Assembly (NCBI GenBank): GCA_964614415.1
Contig: CAZTLE010000017.1
Location: 1 to 32,262, forward strand
Direction: 5' to 3'
Length of the DNA stretch: 32,262 nucleotides
Origin: CAZTLE01 sp964614415
Lineage (GTDB): Bacteria > Bacteroidota > Bacteroidia > Flavobacteriales > Flavobacteriaceae
Shown: positions 15,372-23,493 of the stretch, one piece after another
Numbering within the stretch: position 1 is the first letter of the stretch
Layout of the letters: every line of letters starts with the position of its first letter
Notes under the pieces: model-generated
Databases searched by the model: none
The model's input: the letters and a program-made list of their open reading frames with translations, nothing else
What the model was told of the DNA's origin: nothing
Position numbers and translations under genes: made by a program

Positions 15372-18300
15372 TTATTNNNNNNNNNNATCATAGGCAATAT
15401 CCCGATCAACCGGCTTACCTTCTCTAATAAATCGCTCAATGAAACGAGTTTCTCCGTCAGTAACTTCAAGCATATAAGTGCCGGAAGCCAATTTGCTAAC
15501 GTCGATCGCATTCGTAAACGGACCGTCAGCAATTCGCTGACCTAACAAGTTGTAGATCACATAGCGTGTCGGACTTGCATTCAGAACGTCCACATTCAGG
15601 AAGTTCTCAGCGACCGGATTCGGATAGAGCTTAATGCCCGTTTCTGTTCCGGCATCCAACGTAGCATACGGAATGCTGCTGGACGTCGCATTGGTTCCAC
15701 TTCCGATAACCACAATATAGTCTTCCACTTCACCCCACTGGAAGCTTTCGCACGGGGTAGGAATACCGTTGTACTTCATCGAAACACGCATTCTTGTAGG
15801 ACCTGCTGAAGCTCCTCCGGGAACACCAAAGCTACCGCTTACGGATGTTGCCGTTGTCGCAGCTTGTGAGAATACCAATTCTCCGGCATCTCCAAAGTCA
15901 CCGTCGCGGTTCCAATCTACCCATACGGCATAACCTTCGGCATATACCGTACCTGTCCAGGCCGGTGTAATGGTAATATTATTACTGGTCGAAAGATTGG
16001 TAGAAAGCGATGTATAGTCACCATATCCGCCTGGAGAGGCACCGGTGCTGTTGTCAATACTTCCGATTTGAACACGCTGAATGTATTCGTCGTTCGTGTT
16101 CTGTCCGTTGGAGGCACAGTATCCTGTTGGTGGGTTTCCGCCACCACCTCCTGAAGACGAGAAGTTGATATTATCGATAGCGATATCCGCCTGCCAGGTT
16201 GAGCCCGTAACACGGTTAAAACGCAACTGCACGGAACCTCCTAAGTAGGCTGCCATGTCGATATTCTCCGATAGCCATGCATTCCCCTGGTTTCCGGTCT
16301 TGTTCCAGATACTGGTCCAGGTGAATCCGTTATCCGTACTGGCCTCCAGATCAATACTTCCCATATCGGAAGCTCCAAACATATGGTAGCTGAACGAGAA
16401 GGTCGCTGAAGTTTCACCGCTAAGGTCAAAGCAAGGAGAGTTAATGATCGCCTGCTTGTTGGGGTATCCTGTTCCGTTACCAGAGGCTTCTACGTAGATG
16501 TAGAATGATCCGTCGGCTCCGGAAGAAGGCCCTGTATTGTTGGAAGGTGTTCCGTTGGAATCACGTGTCCAATCCAGATCATCTCCGGAAGCCTGTGTCC
16601 AGTCGCCCAGTGAGCTTTCATAGCTTTCGCTATATGGAATGGCTACTCCGCCCGAGCAGCTTCCTCCACCGCCGCCACCGGAAGTAGAAAGGCCAACGTT
16701 GTCTATGGCAATATCTGCCTGCCATGTTGATCCTGTTGTCCGGTTAAATCGCAGTTGTACACTTCCACCAAGGTACGCCGAGAGGTTCACCGAGGCACTT
16801 AGCCAACTGTTACCCTGGTTTCCTGTTTGACTCCAAAGCGTACTCCAGGTGCTACCTCCATCACTACTGGCTTCAAGCAGGAAGGTTCCCATATCGGCCG
16901 CTCCGAACATATGATAGTCGAAACTAAAAGTAGCAGCGGTTTCGCCACTCAAATCGAAACATGGTGAGTTGAAAATAGCTTGTTTGTTCGGATATCCGGT
17001 TCCGTTTCCGGAAGCCTCTACATACATATAGAAACTGCCGTCCGATCCGGAAGAAGGCCCTGTATTATTGGAAGGTGTTCCGTTGGAATCACGTGTCCAA
17101 TCCAGGTCATCTCCGGATGCCTGGGTCCAGGCCCCGATCGAGCTTTCAAAACTCTCGGAATACGGATAGGAAGCAATTCCTCCGGTACAGCCGCCTCCAC
17201 CGCCTCCGCCGGTGGTTGTTACATTCACGGTATTACTAAACCCGGACGTATTTCCAGCCGCATCCCTCGCCTGAACGCGGAATGAATAGGCCGTGTTGGC
17301 CGTTAGTCCAGTGACCTGAGCCGTAGTTCCGGTGACTGTTCCCAGGTTGCTCGCTCCCTGGTAAACATCATATCCTGTTACCCCTACATTGTCGGTAGAA
17401 GCCGTCCATGAAAGATCAACCGTAGTATCGGTCACGTTGGAAGCTGCCAGGTTGGTAGGATCTGTTGGCGGCTGCGTATCTCCACCACCACCTGTGGTGA
17501 CTCCTGTTACGATAAGTGTATAGTTTTGACTTCCGCTACTTAGAGAGCCTTTGTGGGTTACGGTAATCGTATAAGATCCGGAAGCACCATTTACGTCCAC
17601 TCTTTCAAAAGGATCAACAATATTATCTCCCGTTCCGTTGGTTGTAATCGAAGTCAAACGATATGGAGAGAAGGTAGAACTATTCTGAGTTACTCTAATG
17701 TCCAGGTCATTCACCAGACGTGGTGTAGGTGAGTTCAACTGAGTCGTAGCGACTCCGGCTGGATCTGTCCATGAGATGGAAGCCAACAGGTCGTTTACAC
17801 CGTCGGACTGTACCACTATCTGATAGGACTGTCCCTGTGACAGGGTAAGTTCTTCGATACGTGATCCGCTACCGTCGGCAGTGATCGTTTCAGCGGCTCT
17901 CTTACCGTTAAGGAGACCCCATCCATACACAACATCGGGACCGGAAGGTCCGGCATCATCGGCTGTGTGCAATGCTAATCCTTTGAGGGTTGCAGCACGC
18001 ATAAAGTTTCCGTTGATGTTATTGTAATGCTGTTGAAGAAGCAATAATGTCCCCATTACATTGGGAGAGGCCATTGAAGTTCCTGAAATCGTCCCATAAG
18101 CAGTATTCGAATTGTGATAGGTAGAGGTCAGTGAGGTACCATTACCTGTGATGTCCGGCTTGATCCGAAGATCATCTGTTGGACCTTCGCTACTTCCGCT
18201 GTTAATTGTAACGCTTATCAGGTTTCCTTGTCCGTCGATGTTAGCGTCTTGTGCATTCGCCACCACCATGTTGTTCTTGGAAGTGGAATGTCCGGTTAGC

Positions 18301-19142
18301 TTGTCATAGGCGGAATTTCCATTGAGGGGTGAACCATTGTAGTTCGTGTTTCCGTCATTACCGGCCGCCACGACCATAAGATAGAAGGGCGCATTGTACA
18401 TGACGTTGTCCCAATCACGGGATTCGCCAATATAGGCTCCGAAATAATAGTCGGGAACCAGGTCCGATCGGAATCCGTAGCTGTGATTGGACAACAACAT
18501 TCCATTACCGGCAGCTGTAGTCGCCTCGGCCAGGTCATTATTCCACATGTATCCGCGCGCCTGAGCTTGCCATGCCATTCCTTTGGCATTGGCCTGCACT
18601 CCAGTCGCCATAATGGTTCCTGTTACGTGGGCCGCGTGAAAATGGAGTTGTGTCCCACCTTCAGATCCGGTATCCATAAGAGTTACCCGGTTATTCCCTC
18701 CGGGGCCATCGTATTCCTGGTGGGTGACACGGGCATGTCCTCCATCCCAGACATAGGCGATCATACCCTGTCCGTCCAGGCTTAAGCCCAGGCCACCTCC
18801 ACTGTTGAGGTAATTGGCTCGGGTGGAGATCGCAGCATTTACGTTATAAGTTTGATAGTAGATAGGCGTTCCGTCATCTTCGAAACGTTGCAACTCGGCA
18901 ATACTACCGTCCTGAAGTTCCAGGCGTACGGCAAGGCCAAGTTGTTGCGCACGTTGAAACACTTCTTGTTTTTGGATTGCGTTGCGCTGATTGAAGTCCT
19001 GCTCAAGGCGATCGAGCTCGCCAAGATTTGAGGCATTCATGATGATCTGTCGTTCGGCCGGGGTTTGTCCCATGACCAAACCGCCCATTAGAAATAGGCA
19101 AAAGGAGATCAGCCCTTTAAAAGAGATAATTGATGGTTTCAT
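15372..19142 (-). CDS. T9SS-secreted subtilisin-like (S8) serine peptidase with FN3, two MAM-like, GEVED and sorting domains
   Basis: A secreted peptidase of about 1256 residues. Order: signal peptide 1-25; propeptide to about 110; S8 catalytic domain about 115-420 with Asp133 (VWDGGH), His172 (AAHVTG), oxyanion Asn262 (AAGNDG) and Ser356 (GTSMASP); a beta-sandwich about 425-548; fibronectin type III 555-645; two 160-residue MAM-like repeats 661-820 and 837-996 separated by Gly-rich linkers; a GEVED domain about 1060-1147 (WVDWNRDGDFGDAGE, WGEVEDYIVV); and a type A T9SS sorting domain from about 1168 (GIKLYPNPVAENFLNV ... GTYMLEV). It is thus exported by Sec, then carried across the outer membrane and attached or released. 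Roughly ten extra residues follow the sorting domain before an N gap, so the C-terminus is uncertain. It is a lone gene with its own terminator. Confidence 0.95.
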   Translation of the reverse strand: MKPSIISFKGLISFCLFLMGGLVMGQTPAERQIIMNASNLGELDRLEQDFNQRNAIQKQEVFQRAQQLGLAVRLELQDGSIAELQRFEDDGTPIYYQTYNVNAAISTRANYLNSGGGLGLSLDGQGMIAYVWDGGHARVTHQEYDGPGGNNRVTLMDTGSEGGTQLHFHAAHVTGTIMATGVQANAKGMAWQAQARGYMWNNDLAEATTAAGNGMLLSNHSYGFRSDLVPDYYFGAYIGESRDWDNVMYNAPFYLMVVAAGNDGNTNYNGSPLNGNSAYDKLTGHSTSKNNMVVANAQDANIDGQGNLISVTINSGSSEGPTDDLRIKPDITGNGTSLTSTYHNSNTAYGTISGTSMASPNVMGTLLLLQQHYNNINGNFMRAATLKGLALHTADDAGPSGPDVVYGWGLLNGKRAAETITADGSGSRIEELTLSQGQSYQIVVQSDGVNDLLASISWTDPAGVATTQLNSPTPRLVNDLDIRVTQNSSTFSPYRLTSITTNGTGDNIVDPFERVDVNGASGSYTITVTHKGSLSSGSQNYTLIVTGVTTGGGGDTQPPTDPTNLAASNVTDTTVDLSWTASTDNVGVTGYDVYQGASNLGTVTGTTAQVTGLTANTAYSFRVQARDAAGNTSGFSNTVNVTTTGGGGGGGCTGGIASYPYSESFESSIGAWTQASGDDLDWTRDSNGTPSNNTGPSSGSDGSFYMYVEASGNGTGYPNKQAIFNSPCFDLSGETAATFSFDYHMFGAADMGTFLLEASSDGGSTWSTLWSQTGNQGNSWLSASVNLSAYLGGSVQLRFNRTTGSTWQADIAIDNVGLSTSGGGGGGSCSGGVAIPYSESYESSLGDWTQASGDDLDWTRDSNGTPSNNTGPSSGADGSFYIYVEASGNGTGYPNKQAIINSPCFDLSGETSATFSFSYHMFGASDMGSIDLEASTDNGFTWTSIWNKTGNQGNAWLSENIDMAAYLGGSVQLRFNRVTGSTWQADIAIDNINFSSSGGGGGNPPTGYCASNGQNTNDEYIQRVQIGSIDNSTGASPGGYGDYTSLSTNLSTSNNITITPAWTGTVYAEGYAVWVDWNRDGDFGDAGELVFSQAATTATSVSGSFGVPGGASAGPTRMRVSMKYNGIPTPCESFQWGEVEDYIVVIGSGTNATSSSIPYATLDAGTETGIKLYPNPVAENFLNVDVLNASPTRYVIYNLLGQRIADGPFTNAIDVSKLASGTYMLEVTDGETRFIERFIREGKPVDRDIAYDXXXX
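15377..15386. other. Ten-N assembly gap
   Basis: Exactly ten N bases, a common placeholder for an unknown join. It falls in the last codons of the subtilase, just after its sorting domain. The reading frame happens to stay open across it to a TAA at 15372-15374, but real gap length is unknown. Confidence 0.97.
16152..17189 (-). repeat. Tandem duplication encoding two MAM-like domains
   Basis: Two in-register copies of 528-bp period (176 residues) inside the subtilase, about 16665-17189 and 16152-16658, with no internal length differences. The stretch coding WTQASGDDLDWTRD to DGSFY (residues 672-705 and 848-881) differs by one amino acid. At DNA level a 71-base block of it (the two stretches beginning near 16532 and 17060 on the plus strand) differs at only about four sites. 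The C-terminal halves are more diverged. Confidence 0.9.
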
Positions 19143-19468
19143 TGTAAACTGTTGATTAATTAAGTTAAACTTCGATAAACCAGGTTAATCGGGGAAGTCT
19201 TCGGGGATAGGGTCAGTAAATCAGTAGAATTCAGTAAAATTGAATTGAGAGAAAAAACGGCAGTTTATTCATAATTAGATGGATATATGTTAGAAATCGT
19301 GCATTTTTTTGAATTTATTTCAACTAAATAACACTTTTTTTGAAAAAAATCAAATTTTATTCGATAAACGGTTTAAGATTTTATTAACAATTCTTTTCTT
19401 ACGTATCAAAAAATATTCGCCCACCCCTGTAACCATGGGCATATGTGCGGACTGACACTAAATTCGAT
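19143..19468. other. AT-rich intergenic region between divergent subtilase and ABC genes
   Basis: About 330 bp without a plausible gene. It must hold the subtilase promoter, but I find no exact TAnnTTTG on the minus strand. A triple direct repeat TCAGTAAA / TCAGTAGA / TCAGTAAA (19213-19238, spacings 8 and 10) lies about 75-95 bp upstream of the subtilase start. Confidence 0.6.
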
Positions 19469-19476
19469 TATCTTTG
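19469..19476 (+). promoter_or_regulatory. Probable -7 promoter element abutting the ABC ATPase start
   Basis: TATCTTTG is a perfect TAnnTTTG match, with TGTG at the -33 distance. It ends only 4 bases before the ATG at 19481. Transcription would therefore begin at or next to the start codon, implying a leaderless or near-leaderless mRNA. Confidence 0.55.
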
Positions 19477-19480
19477 ACTC

Positions 19481-21169
19481 ATGCCAGACCATTCACTTCT
19501 CAATATTCAAAACCTGAGTATTTCGTTCGGAAATCGAAAATCATGGCAACAGGTCGTTAGTGATGTTTCCTTCGATATTGATTCGAATGAGGTCGTGGGC
19601 CTTGTAGGCGAATCGGGTTCGGGGAAATCGGTCACCTCTATGGCCATCATGGGTTTGCTTCCCAGAAAAACAGCCCGGGTTTCAGGTGAAATTCTGTTTG
19701 AGGACACCGTTCTTTCCGATCTTTCGGAAAAAGAATTCAGAAAAATCCGCGGAAAGGATATTGCGATGATCTTCCAGGAGCCTATGAGTGCCTTAAATCC
19801 GTCACTGAAATGTGGAAATCAGGTAGCCGAAATTATGCGCCTGCATCTAGGAATATCCTCTTCAGAAGCAAAAAAAGAGACGATATCCCTGTTCCGAAAG
19901 GTAAAACTTCCAAGACCCCAGAGCATCTATGATAGTTATCCACATCAACTAAGTGGCGGACAAATGCAGCGGGTCATGATCGCTATGGCCATTGCCTGTA
20001 AGCCCAAGCTACTTATTGCGGACGAGCCAACTACCGCATTGGACGTAACCGTACAAAAGGAGATCCTTTCCCTGTTAAAAGAACTACAGCAGGAAACAAA
20101 AATGAGCTTGCTGTTCATTTCACACGATCTGAGTCTGGTATCGGAAATAGCGGATCGCGTAATCGTAATGTATCGGGGGGAAATGGTGGAATCGGGACAG
20201 GTCCATCAGGTATTTACCGTACCGCGGGAAGAATATACCAAAGCACTACTGAATTCAAGACCTACCTTAGACAAGCGCCTGGAACGATTACCCACCATTG
20301 CTTCCCTGGCCGACAACAGTTTTTCTGCTCGTGAAATCACTCCGAAGCAACGCGCCCGAAAGCATAAGGAACTCTATACAAAATCACCCCTGCTCACTGT
20401 TCAAAACCTCGAGAAAACGTATTACTCCAATGCTGGTATGTTCCGGCCCAAGCAGGAAGTAAAAGCGGTTAATGATGTCACATTTTCCGTATTTGAAGGA
20501 GAGACCCTGGGATTGGTAGGTGAATCGGGCTGCGGAAAATCGACCCTGGGGAAGACGTTGCTTCAGCTTGAAAAAGCAACTGCGGGTCGCATTCTATATA
20601 AAGGCAAGGACATAACCACCTTGAATCCGAAAGAGATAAGACAACTTCGAAAGGAAATCCAACTCATTTTTCAGGATCCCTATTCGTCGTTAAATCCGAG
20701 ATTGCTCATCGGAGAAGCTCTGGCCGAACCTATGAAAGTTCACGGGATTGAAACCAACCCGAAAAAACGCAAGGAAAGAGCCATGAATCTCCTGGAGCGG
20801 GTAGGTTTGGATACTTCGTTCTATTATCGCTATCCCCATGAATTATCCGGAGGGCAACGTCAACGGGTGGGTATTGCCCGCACCGTAGCTATGAATCCTA
20901 AACTGATCATTTGTGACGAATCGGTTTCCGCCCTGGATATTTCCGTTCAGGCCCAGGTCCTGAATCTGCTGAATGAGCTAAAGGAATCGTTTGGATTCAC
21001 CTATATCTTCATTTCACACGACCTGGCTGTTGTGAAATACATGGCAGATCAGCTATTGGTTATGAATGCCGGAAAGATAGAAGAACTGGGTGATGCCGAT
21101 GAGATCTACGCCAATCCCACAACCGAATACACCCAGGCGCTTATAGATGCCATTCCGAAGGGGTTGTAG
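19481..21169 (+). CDS. Fused two-domain ABC transporter ATPase, oligopeptide/dipeptide type (DppD-DppF-like)
   Basis: A 562-residue cytoplasmic ATPase expected to power an inner-membrane peptide (or nickel/glutathione-type) importer. Domain 1: Walker A GESGSGKS (43-50), signature LSGGQMQRV (157-165), Walker B LLIADEP (177-183). Domain 2: Walker A GESGCGKST, signature LSGGQRQRV, Walker B LIICDES, and the oligopeptide-type phrases MIFQEPMSALNPS and IFQDPYSSLNPR. The two halves correspond to DppD and DppF/OppF joined in one chain, as in GsiA. No permease or binding protein is adjacent, so its partners are encoded elsewhere. The first residues already belong to the ABC fold, so the ATG at 19481 is the only sensible start. 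Confidence 0.92.
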   Translation: MPDHSLLNIQNLSISFGNRKSWQQVVSDVSFDIDSNEVVGLVGESGSGKSVTSMAIMGLLPRKTARVSGEILFEDTVLSDLSEKEFRKIRGKDIAMIFQEPMSALNPSLKCGNQVAEIMRLHLGISSSEAKKETISLFRKVKLPRPQSIYDSYPHQLSGGQMQRVMIAMAIACKPKLLIADEPTTALDVTVQKEILSLLKELQQETKMSLLFISHDLSLVSEIADRVIVMYRGEMVESGQVHQVFTVPREEYTKALLNSRPTLDKRLERLPTIASLADNSFSAREITPKQRARKHKELYTKSPLLTVQNLEKTYYSNAGMFRPKQEVKAVNDVTFSVFEGETLGLVGESGCGKSTLGKTLLQLEKATAGRILYKGKDITTLNPKEIRQLRKEIQLIFQDPYSSLNPRLLIGEALAEPMKVHGIETNPKKRKERAMNLLERVGLDTSFYYRYPHELSGGQRQRVGIARTVAMNPKLIICDESVSALDISVQAQVLNLLNELKESFGFTYIFISHDLAVVKYMADQLLVMNAGKIEELGDADEIYANPTTEYTQALIDAIPKGL

Positions 21170-21194
21170 TCTTAGTTTTCTGATATTGCAATGA

Positions 21195-21254
21195 GAGATC
21201 CCTCGCTTCGCTCCAAGGTATTGTTGTTTTGAGATCCCTCGCGTTGCTCGGGAT
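21195..21254. repeat. Two degenerate REP-like palindromic repeats
   Basis: GAGATCCCTCGCTTCGCTCC (21195-21214) and GAGATCCCTCGCGTTGCTCGGGATT (21231-21254, partly shown here) share the first 12 bases. The second is an imperfect palindrome, ATCCC pairing with GGGAT around a short GC stem. Intergenic palindromes of the form CCTCGCTTCGCTCGG are common scattered repeats in many bacterial genomes. Confidence 0.55.
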
Positions 21255-21298
21255 TAATTCAACTAAAAACAGGAGCATTGCTCCCGTTAAGTTTCATT

Positions 21299-21336
21299 AA
21301 AAAAAAGACCCGTTCTAACCTCACAAAGAACGGGTC
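21299..21336 (-). terminator. Rho-independent terminator with no gene feeding it
   Basis: A perfect 10-bp stem GACCCGTTCT (21307-21316) / AGAACGGGTC (21327-21336) with a 10-base loop, followed on the minus strand by eight T. The nearest upstream minus-strand gene, scoB, already has its own terminator at 21619-21643, so a separate minus-strand transcript probably ends here. Confidence 0.8.
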
Positions 21337-21500
21337 CGCACCTTTATCTGAATCGTCGCAGATTTGGGTTAAAACACTCTGAAAAAATTTACATTAACAA
21401 AAAGACCTTTTTTGCTACGTACAATACATTCCTTAGTAACTGTATGGTATTTTCAAAGAATGCTATTACACTTCGCATAGTAGGTTTGTTTGGGGAGTAC
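21300..21500 (-). ncRNA. Candidate structured non-coding RNA (6S-like?)
   Basis: An ORF-poor stretch between two minus-strand terminators. On the minus strand 21455-21471 pairs with 21419-21434 to form a 16-bp stem with a single bulged base and a 20-base loop. Three of the pairs are G-U wobbles that would be A-C mismatches in the plus-strand RNA, which favours minus-strand transcription. Outside it, CTAC/GTAG and AACAAACC/GGT..TTGTT can extend the arm around internal bulges. A short hairpin follows at 21346-21363, then the terminator. A long interrupted hairpin recalls 6S RNA, which in this phylum has its own variant (6S-Flavo), but I cannot verify the family. No clear promoter was found; the 5' end is a guess. 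Confidence 0.35.
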
Positions 21501-21614
21501 TAATATGAAAAAGTTTTGTTTAAAAAAACGATTAAAGACATAATTATTCGATGAAATGCGGTTTTTTTTAACATTTAGAACATAATAAGGGTGTTTTTCG
21601 TGTTTAAAGGGCAT

Positions 21615-21643
21615 AAAAAATCCCGCGATGGATTCGCGGGATT
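21615..21643 (-). terminator. Rho-independent terminator of the sco genes
   Basis: A perfect 10-bp stem AATCCCGCGA (21619-21628) / TCGCGGGATT (21634-21643) with a 5-base loop; the minus strand continues into a run of T. It starts 19 bp after the scoB stop. Confidence 0.9.
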
Positions 21644-21662
21644 GATATGACAGAGTCAAAGT

Positions 21663-22316
21663 CTATAATGTCATTTCCGGTATTTCCCCTTCCACAACGA
21701 GCTCGCCCTCGGTAGCATTTTGGATGTCTTCCACACTTACCCCCGGAGCGCGTTCCAAAAGGTGGAACTTGCCGTCGCGTATTTCCAGCACGGCCAGGTT
21801 GGTCACAATTTTCTTCACACACCTAACACCCGTAAGAGGCAATGCGCATTCCTTAAGTAGCTTGGAAGCACCTGCTTTGTTGGTATGCATCATAGCGACA
21901 ATAATGTTATCCGCCGAAGCCACCAGATCCATAGCACCTCCCATTCCTTTTACCATCTTTCCCGGGATCTTCCAGTTGGCAATATCGCCGTTCTGTGCCA
22001 CTTCCATAGCCCCGAGAATAGTAAGGTCCACATGCTGACCACGGATCATCGAAAAGCTCGTAGCCGAATCGAAGAACGATCCTCCCGGTAGCACGGTAAT
22101 AGTTTGCTTCCCTGCATTGATCAAATCGGGGTCTTCCTCACCTTCAAACGGAAAAGGGCCCATGCCGAGCACACCATTCTCACTTTGGAATTCTACTTCA
22201 ATGTCATTTCTAACGAAGTTCGCTACCAGGGTCGGGATTCCAATACCCAGGTTTACGTAATAGCCGTCTTTTACTTCCCTCGCAATCCGCTGTGCTATTT
22301 GGTTCTTATCTAACAT
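21663..22316 (-). CDS. scoB: 3-oxoacid CoA-transferase subunit B
   Basis: Beta subunit of succinyl-CoA:3-ketoacid (acetoacetate) CoA-transferase, which moves CoA between succinyl-CoA and 3-oxoacids for ketone body or branched-chain degradation. At 217 residues it has normal length. It carries the catalytic glutamate Glu46 in VEFQSENGVLGMGP and the family phrases GYYVNLGIGIPTLVANF, GGSFFDSATSFSMIRGQHVDLTILGAMEV and IPGKMVKGMGGAMDLV. Subunit A lies upstream on the same strand, separated by a small four-helix-bundle gene. Its own terminator follows. Confidence 0.95.
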   Translation of the reverse strand: MLDKNQIAQRIAREVKDGYYVNLGIGIPTLVANFVRNDIEVEFQSENGVLGMGPFPFEGEEDPDLINAGKQTITVLPGGSFFDSATSFSMIRGQHVDLTILGAMEVAQNGDIANWKIPGKMVKGMGGAMDLVASADNIIVAMMHTNKAGASKLLKECALPLTGVRCVKKIVTNLAVLEIRDGKFHLLERAPGVSVEDIQNATEGELVVEGEIPEMTL

Positions 22317-22356
22317 GTCGCTACTTGTCTAATTTGAAGATTTATCAATTGATCGA

Positions 22357-22710
22357 TTAACTTTTCTTCGATGTTGAGATAATCTTACTTATAACTTTTA
22401 TTATTGATCTAAGTTCGGTTAGTATGCTTTCAGGAGGATTCGGATAAAAGATTGAATCTCTACAAAGCATTAACCAATATTCCAGTTCGTCTGCTTCCTT
22501 GGCCGAAATCTTGAACTTATGAATGAAATCTCGCTTACTCTCGGCATTTTGTGCTTCCCTGATATTCGCTCCAATTGACGTTCCGCTTCTAAATATCTGG
22601 GAGGCCATATCAAATCTATTTAACGCCCTAATACTTTCCGAATATTCTATTATGCGCAGCGAAAAACAGAATGTCATCTCCACAATCATATTCGGCCTGT
22701 CGTTTCTCAT
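22357..22710 (-). CDS. Four-helix-bundle protein (23S rRNA intervening-sequence type)
   Basis: A 117-residue helical protein. The stretch RSGTSIGANIREAQ followed by SKRDFIHKFKISAKEADELEYWL is diagnostic of the TIGR02436/IVS four-helix-bundle family, first seen encoded in intervening sequences of 23S rRNA genes. The function is not established. It sits between scoA and scoB with gaps of 40 bp on each side and more A+T than its neighbours, suggesting a later insertion into an older two-gene operon. The ATG at 22710 is the only fitting start. Confidence 0.88.
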   Translation of the reverse strand: MRNDRPNMIVEMTFCFSLRIIEYSESIRALNRFDMASQIFRSGTSIGANIREAQNAESKRDFIHKFKISAKEADELEYWLMLCRDSIFYPNPPESILTELRSIIKVISKIISTSKKS

Positions 22711-22750
22711 TTTTCATCATAAGGCGGCATTTTCAAATTGTAAAATCTAA

Positions 22751-23452
22751 TTAATCGCGCTTACGTACGGTTCGTTGCTCAATGCGCTTCTCATACTTCG
22801 CCCCTTGAAAGATGCGCTTCACGAAAATCCCTGGCACATGTATCTCATTTGGGTTCAGACTTCCAACAGGCAGTAACTCCTCTACCTCGGCCACCGTGAT
22901 CTTCGCAGCACCGGCCATATTCGCATTGAAGTTTCTGGCCGATCCCTTGAATACCAGGTTTCCTGCCGTATCACCCTTCCAGGCTTTTACGAACGCAAAG
23001 TCGGCCTCAAAGGCGCGTTCCATGATATGCCATTTGCCGTTGAATTCCCGGGCTTCTTTTCCCTCGGCAACCTCGGTTCCATAGCCCGCCGGAGTGTAGA
23101 AAGCAGGAATCCCGCTTTGCGCGGCCCGACATCTTGCCGCCAATGTTCCCTGAGGGATGAGTTCCACCTCCAGTTCTCCGCTCAGCATCTGCCGTTCGAA
23201 CTCTGCATTCTCACCAACATAGGACGAAACCATTTTCCGAATCTGTCGTTGTTGTAACAAGAGGCCCAAACCGAAATCATCAACACCGGCATTGTTGGAA
23301 ATACAGGTAACATCCCTTACGTTACGGCGTACCAGTTCTGCGATACAATTCTCCGGTATTCCGCTAAGGCCAAAGCCTCCCAACATAAAGGTCATCCCGT
23401 CGGCGACCCCTTCGCAAGCCTCCTGAACGTTGGCCACAGTCTTATTGATCAT
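22751..23452 (-). CDS. scoA: 3-oxoacid CoA-transferase subunit A
   Basis: Alpha subunit of the same CoA-transferase. At 233 residues it is full length, with DGMTFMLGGFGLSGIPENCI, the glycine-rich CoA-binding start, and TCISNNAGVDDFGLGLLL, ELIPQGTLAARCRAAQSGIPAFYTPAGYGT and FVKAWKGDTAGNLVFKGSARNFN. It begins the three-gene sco unit. On the minus strand TAACTTTA (plus positions 23470-23477, one mismatch to TAnnTTTG) lies just upstream and may be its promoter. Confidence 0.95.
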   Translation of the reverse strand: MINKTVANVQEACEGVADGMTFMLGGFGLSGIPENCIAELVRRNVRDVTCISNNAGVDDFGLGLLLQQRQIRKMVSSYVGENAEFERQMLSGELEVELIPQGTLAARCRAAQSGIPAFYTPAGYGTEVAEGKEAREFNGKWHIMERAFEADFAFVKAWKGDTAGNLVFKGSARNFNANMAGAAKITVAEVEELLPVGSLNPNEIHVPGIFVKRIFQGAKYEKRIEQRTVRKRD

Positions 23453-23493
23453 AGTCCTTTAAATTTGATTAAAGTTACTGAAATTTGGACGTT

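Noticed and set aside
21453..21659. A 68-codon minus-strand frame, or its 53-codon version from an internal ATG
   Set aside because: It runs through the scoB terminator, is very A+T-rich and overlaps the hairpin of the candidate RNA; no family resemblance.
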